DNA from: Streptomyces sp. NBC_01233
GTDB taxonomy: Bacteria > Actinomycetota > Actinomycetes > Streptomycetales > Streptomycetaceae
Direction: 5' to 3'
DNA: 64,000 nt
Assembly (NCBI RefSeq): GCF_035989305.1
Contig: NZ_CP108514.1
Location: 9,094,501-9,158,500 of the forward strand
Below are positions 27,184 through 35,189 of the stretch, one piece after another. The first letter of the stretch is position 1. The number at the start of each line of letters is the position of its first letter. The position numbers and the translations under genes are program-made. The notes beneath the pieces are model-generated. The model made no database searches. It was not told where the DNA came from and saw only the letters and a program-made list of their open reading frames with translations.

Positions 27184-29763
27184 TCAGGACCGCCCTGCTG
27201 TCACAACGGTGGCGACCGGCAGGGACAGGACCATGGTCAGTCCGCCTCCCGGGGTGTCCTCGGGGGTGAGCGTGCCGTCCATCGCCTCGGTGAGTCCCCT
27301 GGCCAGGGCGAGCCCGAGCCCGAGGCCGACGGTGTTGTCGCGGTCGCCGAGGCGCTGGAAAGGCTCGAAGGCGCGCTCGCGGTCGTCGGTGGCGATCCCG
27401 GGGCCGCGGTCGGCGATCCTGATGTCGACCCGCCCGGCCAGGGCGCTGGCGGTCACCAGCACCGGGCGGTCCGCGGGTGCGTGGCGGACCGCGTTGCCGA
27501 CGAGGTTGGCCAGTACCCGTTCGAGCAGGGGCGGATCGGCCTGAAGCGCCGGTACGGATTCAAGGTTCTGCACATCGATGGCGGGCCCGCTCCCGGGCGT
27601 CAGGTCCAGCGAGTCCAGTGCGGCCGGTAGCACTTCCTCCAGCGTGGTGGCCCGCAGGTCGAGCGTGAGCGCGCCGGCTTGGAGGCGGCTGAGATCGAGC
27701 AGGTTCTCCACCAGGCGGTTGAGCCGGTTCAAGGACACCTCGGCGGACTCCAGGAGTTCCGCGCGGTCCTCGGCGGAGAACTCGACCTCCTGGTTGCGCA
27801 GCGAGCTGACCGAGGCCAGTGCCCCTGCCAAGGGGGTTCGCAGGTCGTGGCTGACGGCTCGCAGCAGGGCGGTGCGCAGGCGGTCGGCGGCCTTGATGGG
27901 TTCGACCTCGGCGGCGGCCTCGGCCAGCCGGGCCCGCTCGACCGCCGCGCCGACATGCGCGGCGAAAGCGGCCAGCACGCGGCGCTCGGAGGACGGCAGC
28001 GTACGGCCGCGCAGGACGAGGAAGGCCTCGTGCCCGGCCGCCACCGCAAGGGCGGGGTCCGCCTCGCGACGGGCGGGACGTCCGCTGTCCGTTCCCGGAC
28101 CCATGTCGGGCGGTTCGGGAATCAGTTCGACGGTGTCCATGCCGAACGTCTCCCGTGTACGTTCCAGCAGGGCCGGAATCGTCTGGTCGCCGCGGACGAT
28201 GCTGCCCGCGAGCGACGACATCGTCTCCGCTTCCGCCGTGGCCCGTGCGGCACGGCGGGAGAGACGCAGGGACCGGTCCGCCGCGGCGGCCACGGTGGCG
28301 GCGACGACGGAGAAGACCACCAGCGCCAGCACACTGTCCGGGTCGCTCATGGTGAACTCGCCTACGGGTGCCATGAACCAGTAGTTCAGGAGCAGGGCAG
28401 CGGTGAGCGCCGCGATCAGAGCGGAGACCACCCCGCCGATGCAGGCCACGCCCACGACGGCCACCAGGAACAACAGCGCCTCGCTGGTGAGGTTCAGCGT
28501 GCCGCGCACGCGGTCGAGCGTGAGGGTGAGCAGTAAGGGGAGCAGCAGGGCGGCCACCGGTCCGGCGATGAGGCGGGACGTGGGGAGTGTACGGCGGCGG
28601 GAGGGAAGCAGCCGGCCGTGGCCGGCCCGCTCGTGCGTGACCATGTGGACGTCGATGTCCTCCGACAGCGCCACGACGGTCTCGCCGATGCCCCGGCCGG
28701 TGAGGAATCGTTCCAGCCGGCGGCGGCGGCTCGTACCGAGGACCAGTTGGGTGGCGTTCTCCGCCATGGCGAAGTCCACCAGGGCGGTGGGTACTTCGTC
28801 GCCGACGACGGAGTGGTAGCTGCCGCCGAGGCCTTCGACGAGGGCCCTCTGCCCGGCCAGCGCCGCATGCGAGACGCCGACGGCGAGTCCGTCGCTCCGG
28901 GCGACGTGTACGGCGAGCAGTTCGCCACCGGCGGACCGGCTCGCGATGCGTGCCGCGCGCCGGATCAGGGTCTCACCCTCGGGGCCGCCGGTGAGAGCCA
29001 CCACCACCCTCTCCCGGGTCTCCCAGACGTCCCCGATGCCGTGCTCGGTGCGGTACTTGTGGAGGGCCTCGTCCACTCGTCCCGCCAGCCACAGGAGCGC
29101 CAGCTCCCGCAGTGCGATGAGGTTGCCGGGACGGAAGTAGTTCGCCAGCGAGGCATCGATCCGCTCCGGCGGATAGATGTTGCCGTGGGCCATCCGGCGC
29201 CGCAGCCCCTCGGGCGGTATGTCGACCAGCTCGATCTCGTGGGCGTGGCGCACGAACTCGTCGGGCACGGTCTCCCGCTGCGGCACCCCGGTGATCTTCT
29301 CGACGACGTCGCTGAGTGATTCCAGGTGCTGGATGTTGAGCGTGGTGACGACGTCGATCCCGGCGGCGAGGATGTCCTCGACGTCCTGCCAGCGCTTCGG
29401 GTGCCGCCCGTCCCCGGGGACGTTGGTGTGGGCGAGTTCGTCGATCAGTACCACCTGCGGCCGCCGGGCGAGCAGAGCCTCCCCGTCCAGTTCGGCGTAC
29501 CGGCCACCGCGGTACTCGCGGGCGGCCGCGGGCAGGGTCTCCAGGCCGTCGAGCTTCGCTTCGGTGTGCCGGCGCCGGTGGCACTCCACGAAGCCTGCCA
29601 CCACATCCGCGCCACGGGCAGCCCGGCGGTGGGCCTCGTCGAGCATCCGGTACGTCTTGCCGACCCCGGGGGCCGCACCCAGAAAGACCTTGAGCCTGCC
29701 GGGCGGCACGACAGGCCGCGGCCCCGCCTCCGCCTCCGGGGCGGCCTCGTGCGTGAACGTCAT
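27184..29763 (-). CDS. kdpD: Sensor histidine kinase KdpD (paralogue 2, no adjacent KdpE)
   Basis: 859 aa. N-terminal KdpD domain (Walker A GAAPGVGKTY), USP-like domain, four membrane helices ('LLPLLLTLTLDRVRG' region), GAF-like part and an intact kinase: H-box AVSHDLRTPL, N-box VLANLVGNAVRHAP, G1 DRGPGI. The ATG at 29763 starts 3 nt after kdpF (29766); the longer frame to 29817 runs through kdpF. The normal partner KdpE is absent here; the only KdpE in the window is at 40182-40871. Confidence 0.92.
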   Translation of the reverse strand: MTFTHEAAPEAEAGPRPVVPPGRLKVFLGAAPGVGKTYRMLDEAHRRAARGADVVAGFVECHRRRHTEAKLDGLETLPAAAREYRGGRYAELDGEALLARRPQVVLIDELAHTNVPGDGRHPKRWQDVEDILAAGIDVVTTLNIQHLESLSDVVEKITGVPQRETVPDEFVRHAHEIELVDIPPEGLRRRMAHGNIYPPERIDASLANYFRPGNLIALRELALLWLAGRVDEALHKYRTEHGIGDVWETRERVVVALTGGPEGETLIRRAARIASRSAGGELLAVHVARSDGLAVGVSHAALAGQRALVEGLGGSYHSVVGDEVPTALVDFAMAENATQLVLGTSRRRRLERFLTGRGIGETVVALSEDIDVHMVTHERAGHGRLLPSRRRTLPTSRLIAGPVAALLLPLLLTLTLDRVRGTLNLTSEALLFLVAVVGVACIGGVVSALIAALTAALLLNYWFMAPVGEFTMSDPDSVLALVVFSVVAATVAAAADRSLRLSRRAARATAEAETMSSLAGSIVRGDQTIPALLERTRETFGMDTVELIPEPPDMGPGTDSGRPARREADPALAVAAGHEAFLVLRGRTLPSSERRVLAAFAAHVGAAVERARLAEAAAEVEPIKAADRLRTALLRAVSHDLRTPLAGALASVSSLRNQEVEFSAEDRAELLESAEVSLNRLNRLVENLLDLSRLQAGALTLDLRATTLEEVLPAALDSLDLTPGSGPAIDVQNLESVPALQADPPLLERVLANLVGNAVRHAPADRPVLVTASALAGRVDIRIADRGPGIATDDRERAFEPFQRLGDRDNTVGLGLGLALARGLTEAMDGTLTPEDTPGGGLTMVLSLPVATVVTAGRS

Positions 29764-29765
29764 CG

Positions 29766-29855
29766 TCAGAACTTCTCCGGGAAGAACAACGCCAGGACCA
29801 GATAGCCGACCAGACACACCGCGACGATGATGCCTACGACAGTTTCCGTGCTCAC
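29766..29855 (-). CDS. kdpF: KdpF-like small membrane subunit (copy 2)
   Basis: 29 aa from GTG 29855: VSTETVVGIIVAVCLVGYLV then LALFFPEKF. One helix and a charged end, like KdpF, which stabilises the KdpFABC pump. It is coupled to kdpD copy 2 but no kdpA/B/C follows, so its partner is unknown. Confidence 0.8.
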   Translation of the reverse strand: MSTETVVGIIVAVCLVGYLVLALFFPEKF

Positions 29856-29925
29856 CCGTACCCGACTCCTCCGTGCGCCCTCGACCTCACCAGCGAACAC
29901 CAGTGACGCAGTGAGGAGAACGCCC

Positions 29926-29975
29926 CTGACGCACTCCTGACGCCTCACCACTGTGACTTTGACGGTGCGTTGACG
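29926..29975 (+). promoter_or_regulatory. 11-bp-phased repeats between kdpF-kdpD and the antiporter gene
   Basis: CTGACG (29926), CTGACG (29937), a degenerate unit (29948), TTGACG (29959) and TTGACG (29970) all fall on one 11-bp register. The site lies between divergent units, so a bound regulator could control both. Confidence 0.65.
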
Positions 29976-29999
29976 GCCAGGAGGCCGATAGGGTGAAGG

Positions 30000-30065
30000 T
30001 GGTGTGCCGGGAAGCCTGGTCGGCGTCGCGGGCCGCGTGGCCTGCGTCGACTCGGTGGGGGCGTC
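30000..30065 (+). ncRNA. Conserved 5' leader RNA element, antiporter copy
   Basis: GTGCCGGGAAGCCTGGTCGG at 30004 matches the leader at 19169 with one change. GCCG/CGGC can pair around it, and CGGGCC/GGCCTG gives a second hairpin before ATG 30066. The sharing of a leader by two unrelated ion-transporter families suggests a common RNA signal (inference). Confidence 0.5.
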
Positions 30066-31628
30066 ATGCGCAGTGTCGGTACGGTCTTGTTCCTCGTGGT
30101 GCTGGCCACGGTCGTGGCCACCGGGGCCCGGCGCTGGCGAATTCCCGCGCCCTCGCTGCTGGTTGTGGCGGGCCTCGTCGTCGCGCTGACACCAGGTACG
30201 CCTGAGATACGGGTCAGCCCCGAAGTGATCGGTCTGGTCGTCCTCCCGCCCCTGCTGTACGCGAGCGCGGAGGAACTGTCCTGGCGCGAGCTGCGCCTGG
30301 TGTGGAAGCCGGTCAGTGTGCTCGCGGTAGGTCTGGTGCTGGCCTCGGCAGCCGCGGTCGGGGCCGTGGCGTCGCTGCTCACTCCGCTGACCTGGCAGAT
30401 GGCGCTGGTCCTGGGTGCCGTCCTCGCGAGCACGGACCCGGTCGCCGTCACTGCCCTCGGCCGCCGCCTCGCCCTGCCACCCCGCGTCCAGGTCCTGGTA
30501 CAGGCCGAGAGCCTCTTCAACGACGCGACGTCGCTCGTGCTCTTCCGAGTCGCGGTCGTCGTCGCCGTGGCCTCCGCCGGGGTGTCCTGGCAGGCCGCGG
30601 GCACCGAGTTCGCGCTGCTCGCCGGCGGCGGCGTCCTGGCCGGGGGAGTGGTTGCGGGTGTGGTGGCGCTGATCCGCCGCAGGACCGAGGACCCCGTACT
30701 GGAGACGGTCATAGCCCTGGTGACCCCATACGCCGCCTACGTGCTGGCCGAGGAGGTGCACGCGTCCGGCGTGACCTCGGTCGTGGTGGCGGGCGTGGTG
30801 CTCGGCGGTCAGGCGGGCCACTTCACCAACGCCCGCATCCGGATCCAGCTGCACGCCGTCAACGGCACCGTTGTCTTCCTGCTGGAGAGCGTCGTCTTCA
30901 GTCTCATCGGCCTTACCCTGCCCGGACAGGTCGCGGCGCTGACCGATGCCGACCGACTCTGGCCCCTGTACGCCCTCGTCGTCGCCACGACCCTCATCGC
31001 TGTGCGCCTGCTGTGGGTACTGCCGCTCTCGGTCATCGTCCAGCGGAGTGAGGGCACGCGGCCCTCTTGGCGGGTGCCGGCCGTGCTGACCTGGGCGGGC
31101 ACGCGCGGCGTCGTCCCGCTGGCCGCGGCTCTCTCCATCCCGGCGGCGGCGGACGACGGCAGCCTGCTGGGCCAGCGCCCGCTCGTCCTCGTACTGACCA
31201 CATCGGTGGTGGTCGTCACCCTGGTCGCCCAGGGCTTCACCCTGGCCGATGTGGTCCGCCGCTCCGGCATCGCCCTCGAACCGGACCACACCGAACGCGA
31301 GGAGGCATCCGCCCGGTGCAGCCTTGCCGCCGCCGGGATGCGGCGCCTGGACGAGATGTCCGACATCGAAGCCGTACCGGACGTCGTGGCGGACCGTTTG
31401 CGGCGCAGCCTGCAGGCCCGCCTCGATCATGCCCGCGACCGCTTGGAGGAAGCCGACCTGGCGGAGTCCGCAGACCGTGTCTATCGGCTGCTGCGCCGCG
31501 ACCTGATCCGGGTGGAGGCCGTCGAACTCCAGCGGCTGTACGACGAACACCACATCAGCGATACTACCCGCCAACGGCTGCAGCGCTCAATGGACTTGGA
31601 GGAGGCGCGGCTGGACCTGGTCACCTGA
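30066..31628 (+). CDS. CPA1-family Na+/H+ antiporter
   Basis: 520 aa. About 12 helices with the CPA1 motifs 'LPPLLYASAEELSW', 'GAVLASTDPVAVTAL' (transport-site Asp) and 'AESLFNDATSLVLF' (ND pair), then 'VLTWAGTRGVVPLAAAL' and a C-terminal cytosolic tail of about 110 charged residues. Exchanges Na+ (or K+) for protons across the cell membrane. Divergent from kdpF-kdpD copy 2. Confidence 0.95.
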   Translation: MRSVGTVLFLVVLATVVATGARRWRIPAPSLLVVAGLVVALTPGTPEIRVSPEVIGLVVLPPLLYASAEELSWRELRLVWKPVSVLAVGLVLASAAAVGAVASLLTPLTWQMALVLGAVLASTDPVAVTALGRRLALPPRVQVLVQAESLFNDATSLVLFRVAVVVAVASAGVSWQAAGTEFALLAGGGVLAGGVVAGVVALIRRRTEDPVLETVIALVTPYAAYVLAEEVHASGVTSVVVAGVVLGGQAGHFTNARIRIQLHAVNGTVVFLLESVVFSLIGLTLPGQVAALTDADRLWPLYALVVATTLIAVRLLWVLPLSVIVQRSEGTRPSWRVPAVLTWAGTRGVVPLAAALSIPAAADDGSLLGQRPLVLVLTTSVVVVTLVAQGFTLADVVRRSGIALEPDHTEREEASARCSLAAAGMRRLDEMSDIEAVPDVVADRLRRSLQARLDHARDRLEEADLAESADRVYRLLRRDLIRVEAVELQRLYDEHHISDTTRQRLQRSMDLEEARLDLVT

Positions 31629-31685
31629 GCCGCGCCCCCCTGCCGCCGATGCCATGGCGTCGCGGCGCGGGCGCGGCGAGCCCCG

Positions 31686-32518
31686 CTACGCTGGTACTGG
31701 CGTTGCCGGGGCCGCGCATACCACGGCGCGTCCGGTGGCGTGGTGGACGTATTCGCGGGTCAGCCGGAAGCCGGCCGTCCAGGCCAGCAGCCGGCTGGGC
31801 CGGTTGTCGCGCGAGCAGCACCAGCTCGCCGTGTGTCCACGGGCCTGGATGTCGGCCGTCAGGCCGGCGACACAGGCCAGCGCGGTGGGGGCCCCTCCCA
31901 GCGGTAGCTGGGGGAGTTCGCGGCGGCGATCCGGCACGGTGACGACCGCGATGTCCTGGTAGGCGCTGCCGAGGAAGTAGGTGCAGGCGACGGACAGGAT
32001 CCGGCCCTTGGCGAACGCGGCCCAGCCGTGGCCGGAGGCGGCGAGGCCGCCGGGCCCGCCCCAACTGGCGTGAATCCAGGCGTTCTCGGAGTGCATGTCG
32101 GCCAACGCCGTAGCGTCCCCGGATGTCAGGCGTCTCACCGTGACGCCGCGCGGGTGGGGCCCGGCTGGGCCTGGTGGACGTACAGCATCCGTTCCCAGGG
32201 GGCGACGCGCTCGAAGGCGGGGCCGAGCGTGGGCCAGAAGCGCGCGGGAGATTCGACGTACTGGCCGGCGAACCGCTTCAACGAGTCCGGTGCGAGGACG
32301 CTCGGGTCGCCGCGCAGCAGCACGTGGTCCGCGCAGCTCACGGCGAGGACACGAGGTTGATAGGGGCGGTCGGCCCACCAGTGGCCGACACCCGTGGTCA
32401 GCACGTGCTCGGCGAGAGCGCCGGGACCGGGCGAGCCCGTGGGGAACCAGCGGCTCAGGGGCGGAAGTTGCCGCGGTGCGATTTCGATTTCGATCACGAC
32501 GTTCTCCAAAGGGTGCAC
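31686..32518 (-). pseudogene. GNAT-type N-acetyltransferase, frameshifted (copy 1)
   Basis: The N-terminal part (32135-32518, 'LENVVIEIEIAPRQLPPLSR') ends prematurely; a shifted frame continues 'GVTVRRLTSGDATALADMH' to the end at 31686. The paralogue at 34357-35049 reads through this point as one frame, so a C is missing from the run around 32156-32160. The 3' part includes the acetyl-CoA-binding segment 'DNRPSRLLAWTAGFR'. It also carries a palindromic repeat (31889-31918) inserted in frame, encoding ELPQLPLGGA. Substrate unknown. Confidence 0.7.
31889..31918. repeat. Streptomyces palindromic repeat element (copy A)
   Basis: CTCCCAGC-GGTA-GCTGGGGGAG hairpin inside the GNAT pseudogene. A second copy occurs at 40926-40950. 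Absent from the paralogous GNAT at the same place, so it was inserted. Confidence 0.7.
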
Positions 32519-32706
32519 GGCTACGAGAGCGGGGAGGCGGGGAGGCGGGGCCCATGCGGGCGCGCGGGTCCGATCGCCGACCGGGCGGGCGAACGGGAGA
32601 AGGCGAAGGGTGAGGCCCCGTACCGACCCGGAGCGGGGGCAGGCGCGGGGTGAAGCGGCCGCCCGCGCAACGGGCGGGGGCGGGCGGCCGCGGATGGGGC
32701 GGTGCG

Positions 32707-32790
32707 TCAGCGCACCGGCAGGTGAGCAGCGTGCGAGGCCGGGCGCACCGTATGCGGCGGCCGGTCGTCATGGCGCAGAGCGCTGTTCAC
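32707..32790 (-). CDS. Candidate small ORF upstream of GNAT copy 1
   Basis: 27 codons from GTG 32790: VNSALRHDDRPPHT and onward. It resembles the small ORF at 36160-36264 (MNSGPRYDDRPPLW) and both lie just downstream of similar 11-bp repeat promoters. It could be a leader peptide, or simply duplicated promoter DNA. Confidence 0.3.
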   Translation of the reverse strand: MNSALRHDDRPPHTVRPASHAAHLPVR

Positions 32791-32842
32791 ATCGCTCATC
32801 CAACTGGTTCGCGAGGCGGGGCTCAAGGAGGTATGCGAGTCC

Positions 32843-32859
32843 TTGACGCAGCTCTGATG
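32843..32859 (+). promoter_or_regulatory. 11-bp-phased repeat pair upstream of GNAT copy 1
   Basis: TTGACG (32843) and CTGATG (32854) are 11 bp apart. The surrounding 100 nt align with 36240-36335, upstream of the SDR/bL37/GNAT unit. Confidence 0.5.
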
Positions 32860-32882
32860 AGGAACGTTGACCCGGTCTGCCG

Positions 32883-33170
32883 TCACCCGTGCGGTCGCGG
32901 CCGGTGATGGGGCGGGTTGGGGTTGTAGAAGGTGCCGTCGCGGTGCATCGCGAAGAGCACGTCGGCTCGTCGTCTGGCGAGGCAGAGGAGGGCCTGGGTG
33001 TGGTGCTTGCCCTGGCTGATCTTCTTGTCGTAGTAGGCCCGGGAGACCGGGTCGGCCAGGGCCGCGAACGCGGAGAGGAAGAAAGCCCGTTTGAGCTGCT
33101 TGTTTCCGCGTCGGGACGGCTGTTCGCCGCGGATCGAGGAGCCCGAGCTGCGGGTCGCGGGGGCTGCTGC
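32883..33170 (-). pseudogene. C-terminal remnant of an IS110-family transposase
   Basis: The minus frame reads 'RSSGSSIRGEQPSRRGNKQ', 'LKRAFFLSAFAALADPVSR' and 'YYDKKISQGKHHTQALLCL', the conserved transposase_20 end of IS110 transposases, stopping at 32883. There is no start codon and no N-terminal DEDD domain, so it is a fragment. Confidence 0.85.
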
Positions 33171-33338
33171 GGGCGGAGCCAGGGTCGAGGTTGGATTCGG
33201 AGCGCTCGCCCGCTACAACAGCCGACGGACAATCACAAGCACCGAGGCTGCCGTGCAGGCACCGAAGGCATCTCGACTTCCCCTCTCGGATGCGCCCATA
33301 ACAATGGGGCAGAAAAGATCAGTTGAAGGTCGTGCGCA

Positions 33339-33530
33339 TTAGGGAGCCGGGAAGTTGCCCTCCGGCCCCAAGATGCGCCCCAGATGGTGAGGTGCGAAAC
33401 TCGAGAAGGACAGATAGCGAGAGCCGATCAATACGCCCCTTTCAGGGGTGAGGTCGAAGGCATACGTTACGTCTGAGTGCACGTCGAGACGTGGTGACAC
33501 GATCGCAGTCTCATCGAGCCAGTGCGGCAT
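33339..33530 (-). CDS. Hypothetical small protein
   Basis: 63 codons from ATG 33530 ('MPHWLDETAIVSPRLDVHSD' and onward), or 89 from 33608, which would overlap the opposite gene. Base composition is less GC-rich than the neighbours, suggesting recent arrival. No family recognised; it may be a gene fragment. Confidence 0.3.
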   Translation of the reverse strand: MPHWLDETAIVSPRLDVHSDVTYAFDLTPERGVLIGSRYLSFSSFAPHHLGRILGPEGNFPAP

Positions 33531-33593
33531 CCCAATTTGCACCGAATAGGCGTCTCGGCGAGCGAAGATTCTGAGACAGGGAGTGTGAAAGGC

Positions 33594-34235
33594 ATGGCCC
33601 GCGTCCACAAGCGCCTTCCTGCTGTCGCCGCTGCTTCGGCAGCGGTGATCACAGTCGTTGGGAGCATTGTGCTACCAACCGCCGCCGTCGCGGTCCCGAA
33701 ACTGGTCTCGCAGTCGGACACGTGCAAGTCGGGGTACGTGTGGCGTGAAGCCACCGGCGCCGATGACCACGTCTGCGTCACGCCGGGTGTCCGCGCCCAG
33801 GCAAGGGATGACAACGCCCACGCCGCGGATCGGCGGGTCAGCCCCAGCGACCCCGCCTGCAAGTCCGGGTACGTATGGCGCGAGGCGATACCCAGCGACC
33901 TCGTCTGCGTCACCCCCGGCACCCGCGCCCAGACGAAGGACGACAACGCCCACGCCGCCAGCCGCGTACAGAAGTCGGACACGTGCAAGTCGGGGTACGT
34001 GTGGCGTGAAGCCACCGGCGCCGATGACCACGTCTGCGTCACGCCGGGTGTCCGCGCCCAGGCAAGGGATGACAACGCCCACGCCGCGGATCGGCGGGTC
34101 AGCCCCAGCGACCCCGCCTGCAAGTCCGGGTACGTATGGCGCGAGGCGATACCCAGCGACCTCGTCTGCGTCACCCCCGGCACCCGCGCCCAGACGAAGG
34201 ACGACAACGCCCACGCCGCCAGCCGCGTGCAGTAG
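33594..34235 (+). CDS. Secreted protein of four CKSGYVWREA repeats
   Basis: 213 aa from ATG 33594 (MARVHKRLPAVAAASAAV), with a signal peptide cleaved near AVA|VPKL. The mature part is four copies of a ~43-aa unit: CKSGYVWREA, a short loop, D-x-VCVTPG-x-RAQ, DDNAHAA-x-R. Each unit has two cysteines, probably one disulfide. Units 1-2 and 3-4 are identical at the DNA level. The unit type occurs in secreted actinobacterial proteins; function unknown. The longer frame from 33522 would precede the signal peptide. Confidence 0.75.
   Translation: MARVHKRLPAVAAASAAVITVVGSIVLPTAAVAVPKLVSQSDTCKSGYVWREATGADDHVCVTPGVRAQARDDNAHAADRRVSPSDPACKSGYVWREAIPSDLVCVTPGTRAQTKDDNAHAASRVQKSDTCKSGYVWREATGADDHVCVTPGVRAQARDDNAHAADRRVSPSDPACKSGYVWREAIPSDLVCVTPGTRAQTKDDNAHAASRVQ
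33714..34233 (+). repeat. 261-bp direct tandem duplication
   Basis: 33714-33974 repeats at 33975-34233. Base-by-base reading shows identity across the unit except one A/G near the end (GCGTACAG versus GCGTGCAG). It is in frame (87 codons), so the protein doubled its repeat number recently. Confidence 0.95.
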
Positions 34236-34276
34236 ACGAGCTGAAGATGCCTTGTGACATTCAGGTCGCCTCGATC

Positions 34277-34310
34277 AACTAGTAGTGCTTTGTTAGCTGG
34301 TGTCGTAGGG
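34277..34310. other. Possible insertion-sequence end
   Basis: ACTAGTAGTGCTTTGTTAGC resembles termini of streptomycete insertion sequences, flanked by CTAG. A short hairpin (TGGCCCGT / ACGGGCCA) follows at 34320-34350. It lies where GNAT copy 2 is cut short. No transposase is present. Confidence 0.3.
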
Positions 34311-34356
34311 CTGCCAGCCTGGCCCGTCCCCTCTTGAACGGGCCAGGTCGAGGACG

Positions 34357-35049
34357 TCATGAACTCGCGAGGCAGGTCCAGCTGGGGGTGTGCCCGCGGG
34401 CCGTGATGTCCGAGGACAAGGCGTTGATGCAGTCGAGAGCCAAGCACTGGAGGCGCGGGTCGGGCACGGTGACGCAGGCGACGTCCTCGTAGGCGGTGTT
34501 GAGGAAGTAGGTGCAGGCGACGGCCACGATGCGGTCGCCCTTGAAGGCGGCCCAGGCGCAGCCCGAGCGGGCGAGGGCGTCAGGTCCGCCCCAGGTGCGG
34601 TGGATCCAGCTCATCGCGGGCGGAAGGCCGCTGAGAGAGCGCGTGTCCCGGGCGTTCAGCCTGCCTACGGTCACACCCCTGGGCGGCCGGGCGTCGGGCA
34701 CGGGGGAGCGCTTGACGTAGACCATGCGCTTCCATGGCACGACCCGGTCGAACGCCGCTCCGATCAGGGGAAGGAAGCGGCCCGGTGCCTCGATGTAGTG
34801 GTCCGCGAAGACCGCGAGACTCTTCGGCGTCAGAGCCTGTGGGTCTCCGCGCAGGAGTACGTGGTCCCCGCATTCGGCGGCGATCACGCGCGGCTGGATG
34901 ACGCGGTCCACCCACCAGCGACCGGCCTCGGTGGTCAGGACGTGCTCGGTCAGGGCGGCCGAGCCCGGGGCCCCGGTGGGGAACCAGCGGACCAGGGCCG
35001 GGAGTCGGTGGGACGGCAAGTTGATCACGAGGGTTCCTTGTCGGGACAT
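34357..35049 (-). CDS. GNAT-type acetyltransferase paralogue, C-terminally short (copy 2)
   Basis: 230 aa. It aligns with copy 1 (31686-32518) along 'VRWFPTGAPGSAALTEHVLT', 'DHVLLRGDPQAL' and 'WIHRTWGGPDALA'. It ends at WTCLASS, whereas copy 1 continues about 40 residues through the acetyl-CoA-binding part. Loss coincides with a possible IS end, so activity is doubtful. Third gene of the SDR-bL37-GNAT unit. Confidence 0.65.
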   Translation of the reverse strand: MSRQGTLVINLPSHRLPALVRWFPTGAPGSAALTEHVLTTEAGRWWVDRVIQPRVIAAECGDHVLLRGDPQALTPKSLAVFADHYIEAPGRFLPLIGAAFDRVVPWKRMVYVKRSPVPDARPPRGVTVGRLNARDTRSLSGLPPAMSWIHRTWGGPDALARSGCAWAAFKGDRIVAVACTYFLNTAYEDVACVTVPDPRLQCLALDCINALSSDITARGHTPSWTCLASS

Positions 35050-35100
35050 GGAGGCGGGGCGGCCCTGGTCGGAGGGCCGCCCCGCGGAATGGGCTGTTGG

Positions 35101-35175
35101 CTAGCAGGAGGGCTTGCTGCCGTGGTTGGAGCCCTTCTTGCGACGGGCTCTCTTCTTGCGTGCGCGCTTGGACAT
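35101..35175 (-). CDS. bL37-type 50S ribosomal protein, 24 aa
   Basis: 24 aa: MSKRARKKRARRKKGSNHGS then KPSC. Length and the pattern xKRxRKKRxRxKxxxNHGxxP match the tiny mycobacterial bL37. It starts 14 nt after the SDR stop and is followed by GNAT copy 2, with AAGGGACACC as weak ribosome site. Presence in a stress-type operon suggests a conditional ribosome component (inference). Confidence 0.7.
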   Translation of the reverse strand: MSKRARKKRARRKKGSNHGSKPSC

Positions 35176-35189
35176 GGACGGGTGTCCCT

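Noticed and set aside
19163..30065. Leader motif as a known Na+/Li+ or c-di-AMP riboswitch
   Set aside because: The leaders are short and I could not fit the known conserved cores; a covariance search would settle it.
34277..34356. Complete insertion sequence near GNAT copy 2
   Set aside because: Only an end-like sequence is seen, with no transposase or matching second end.
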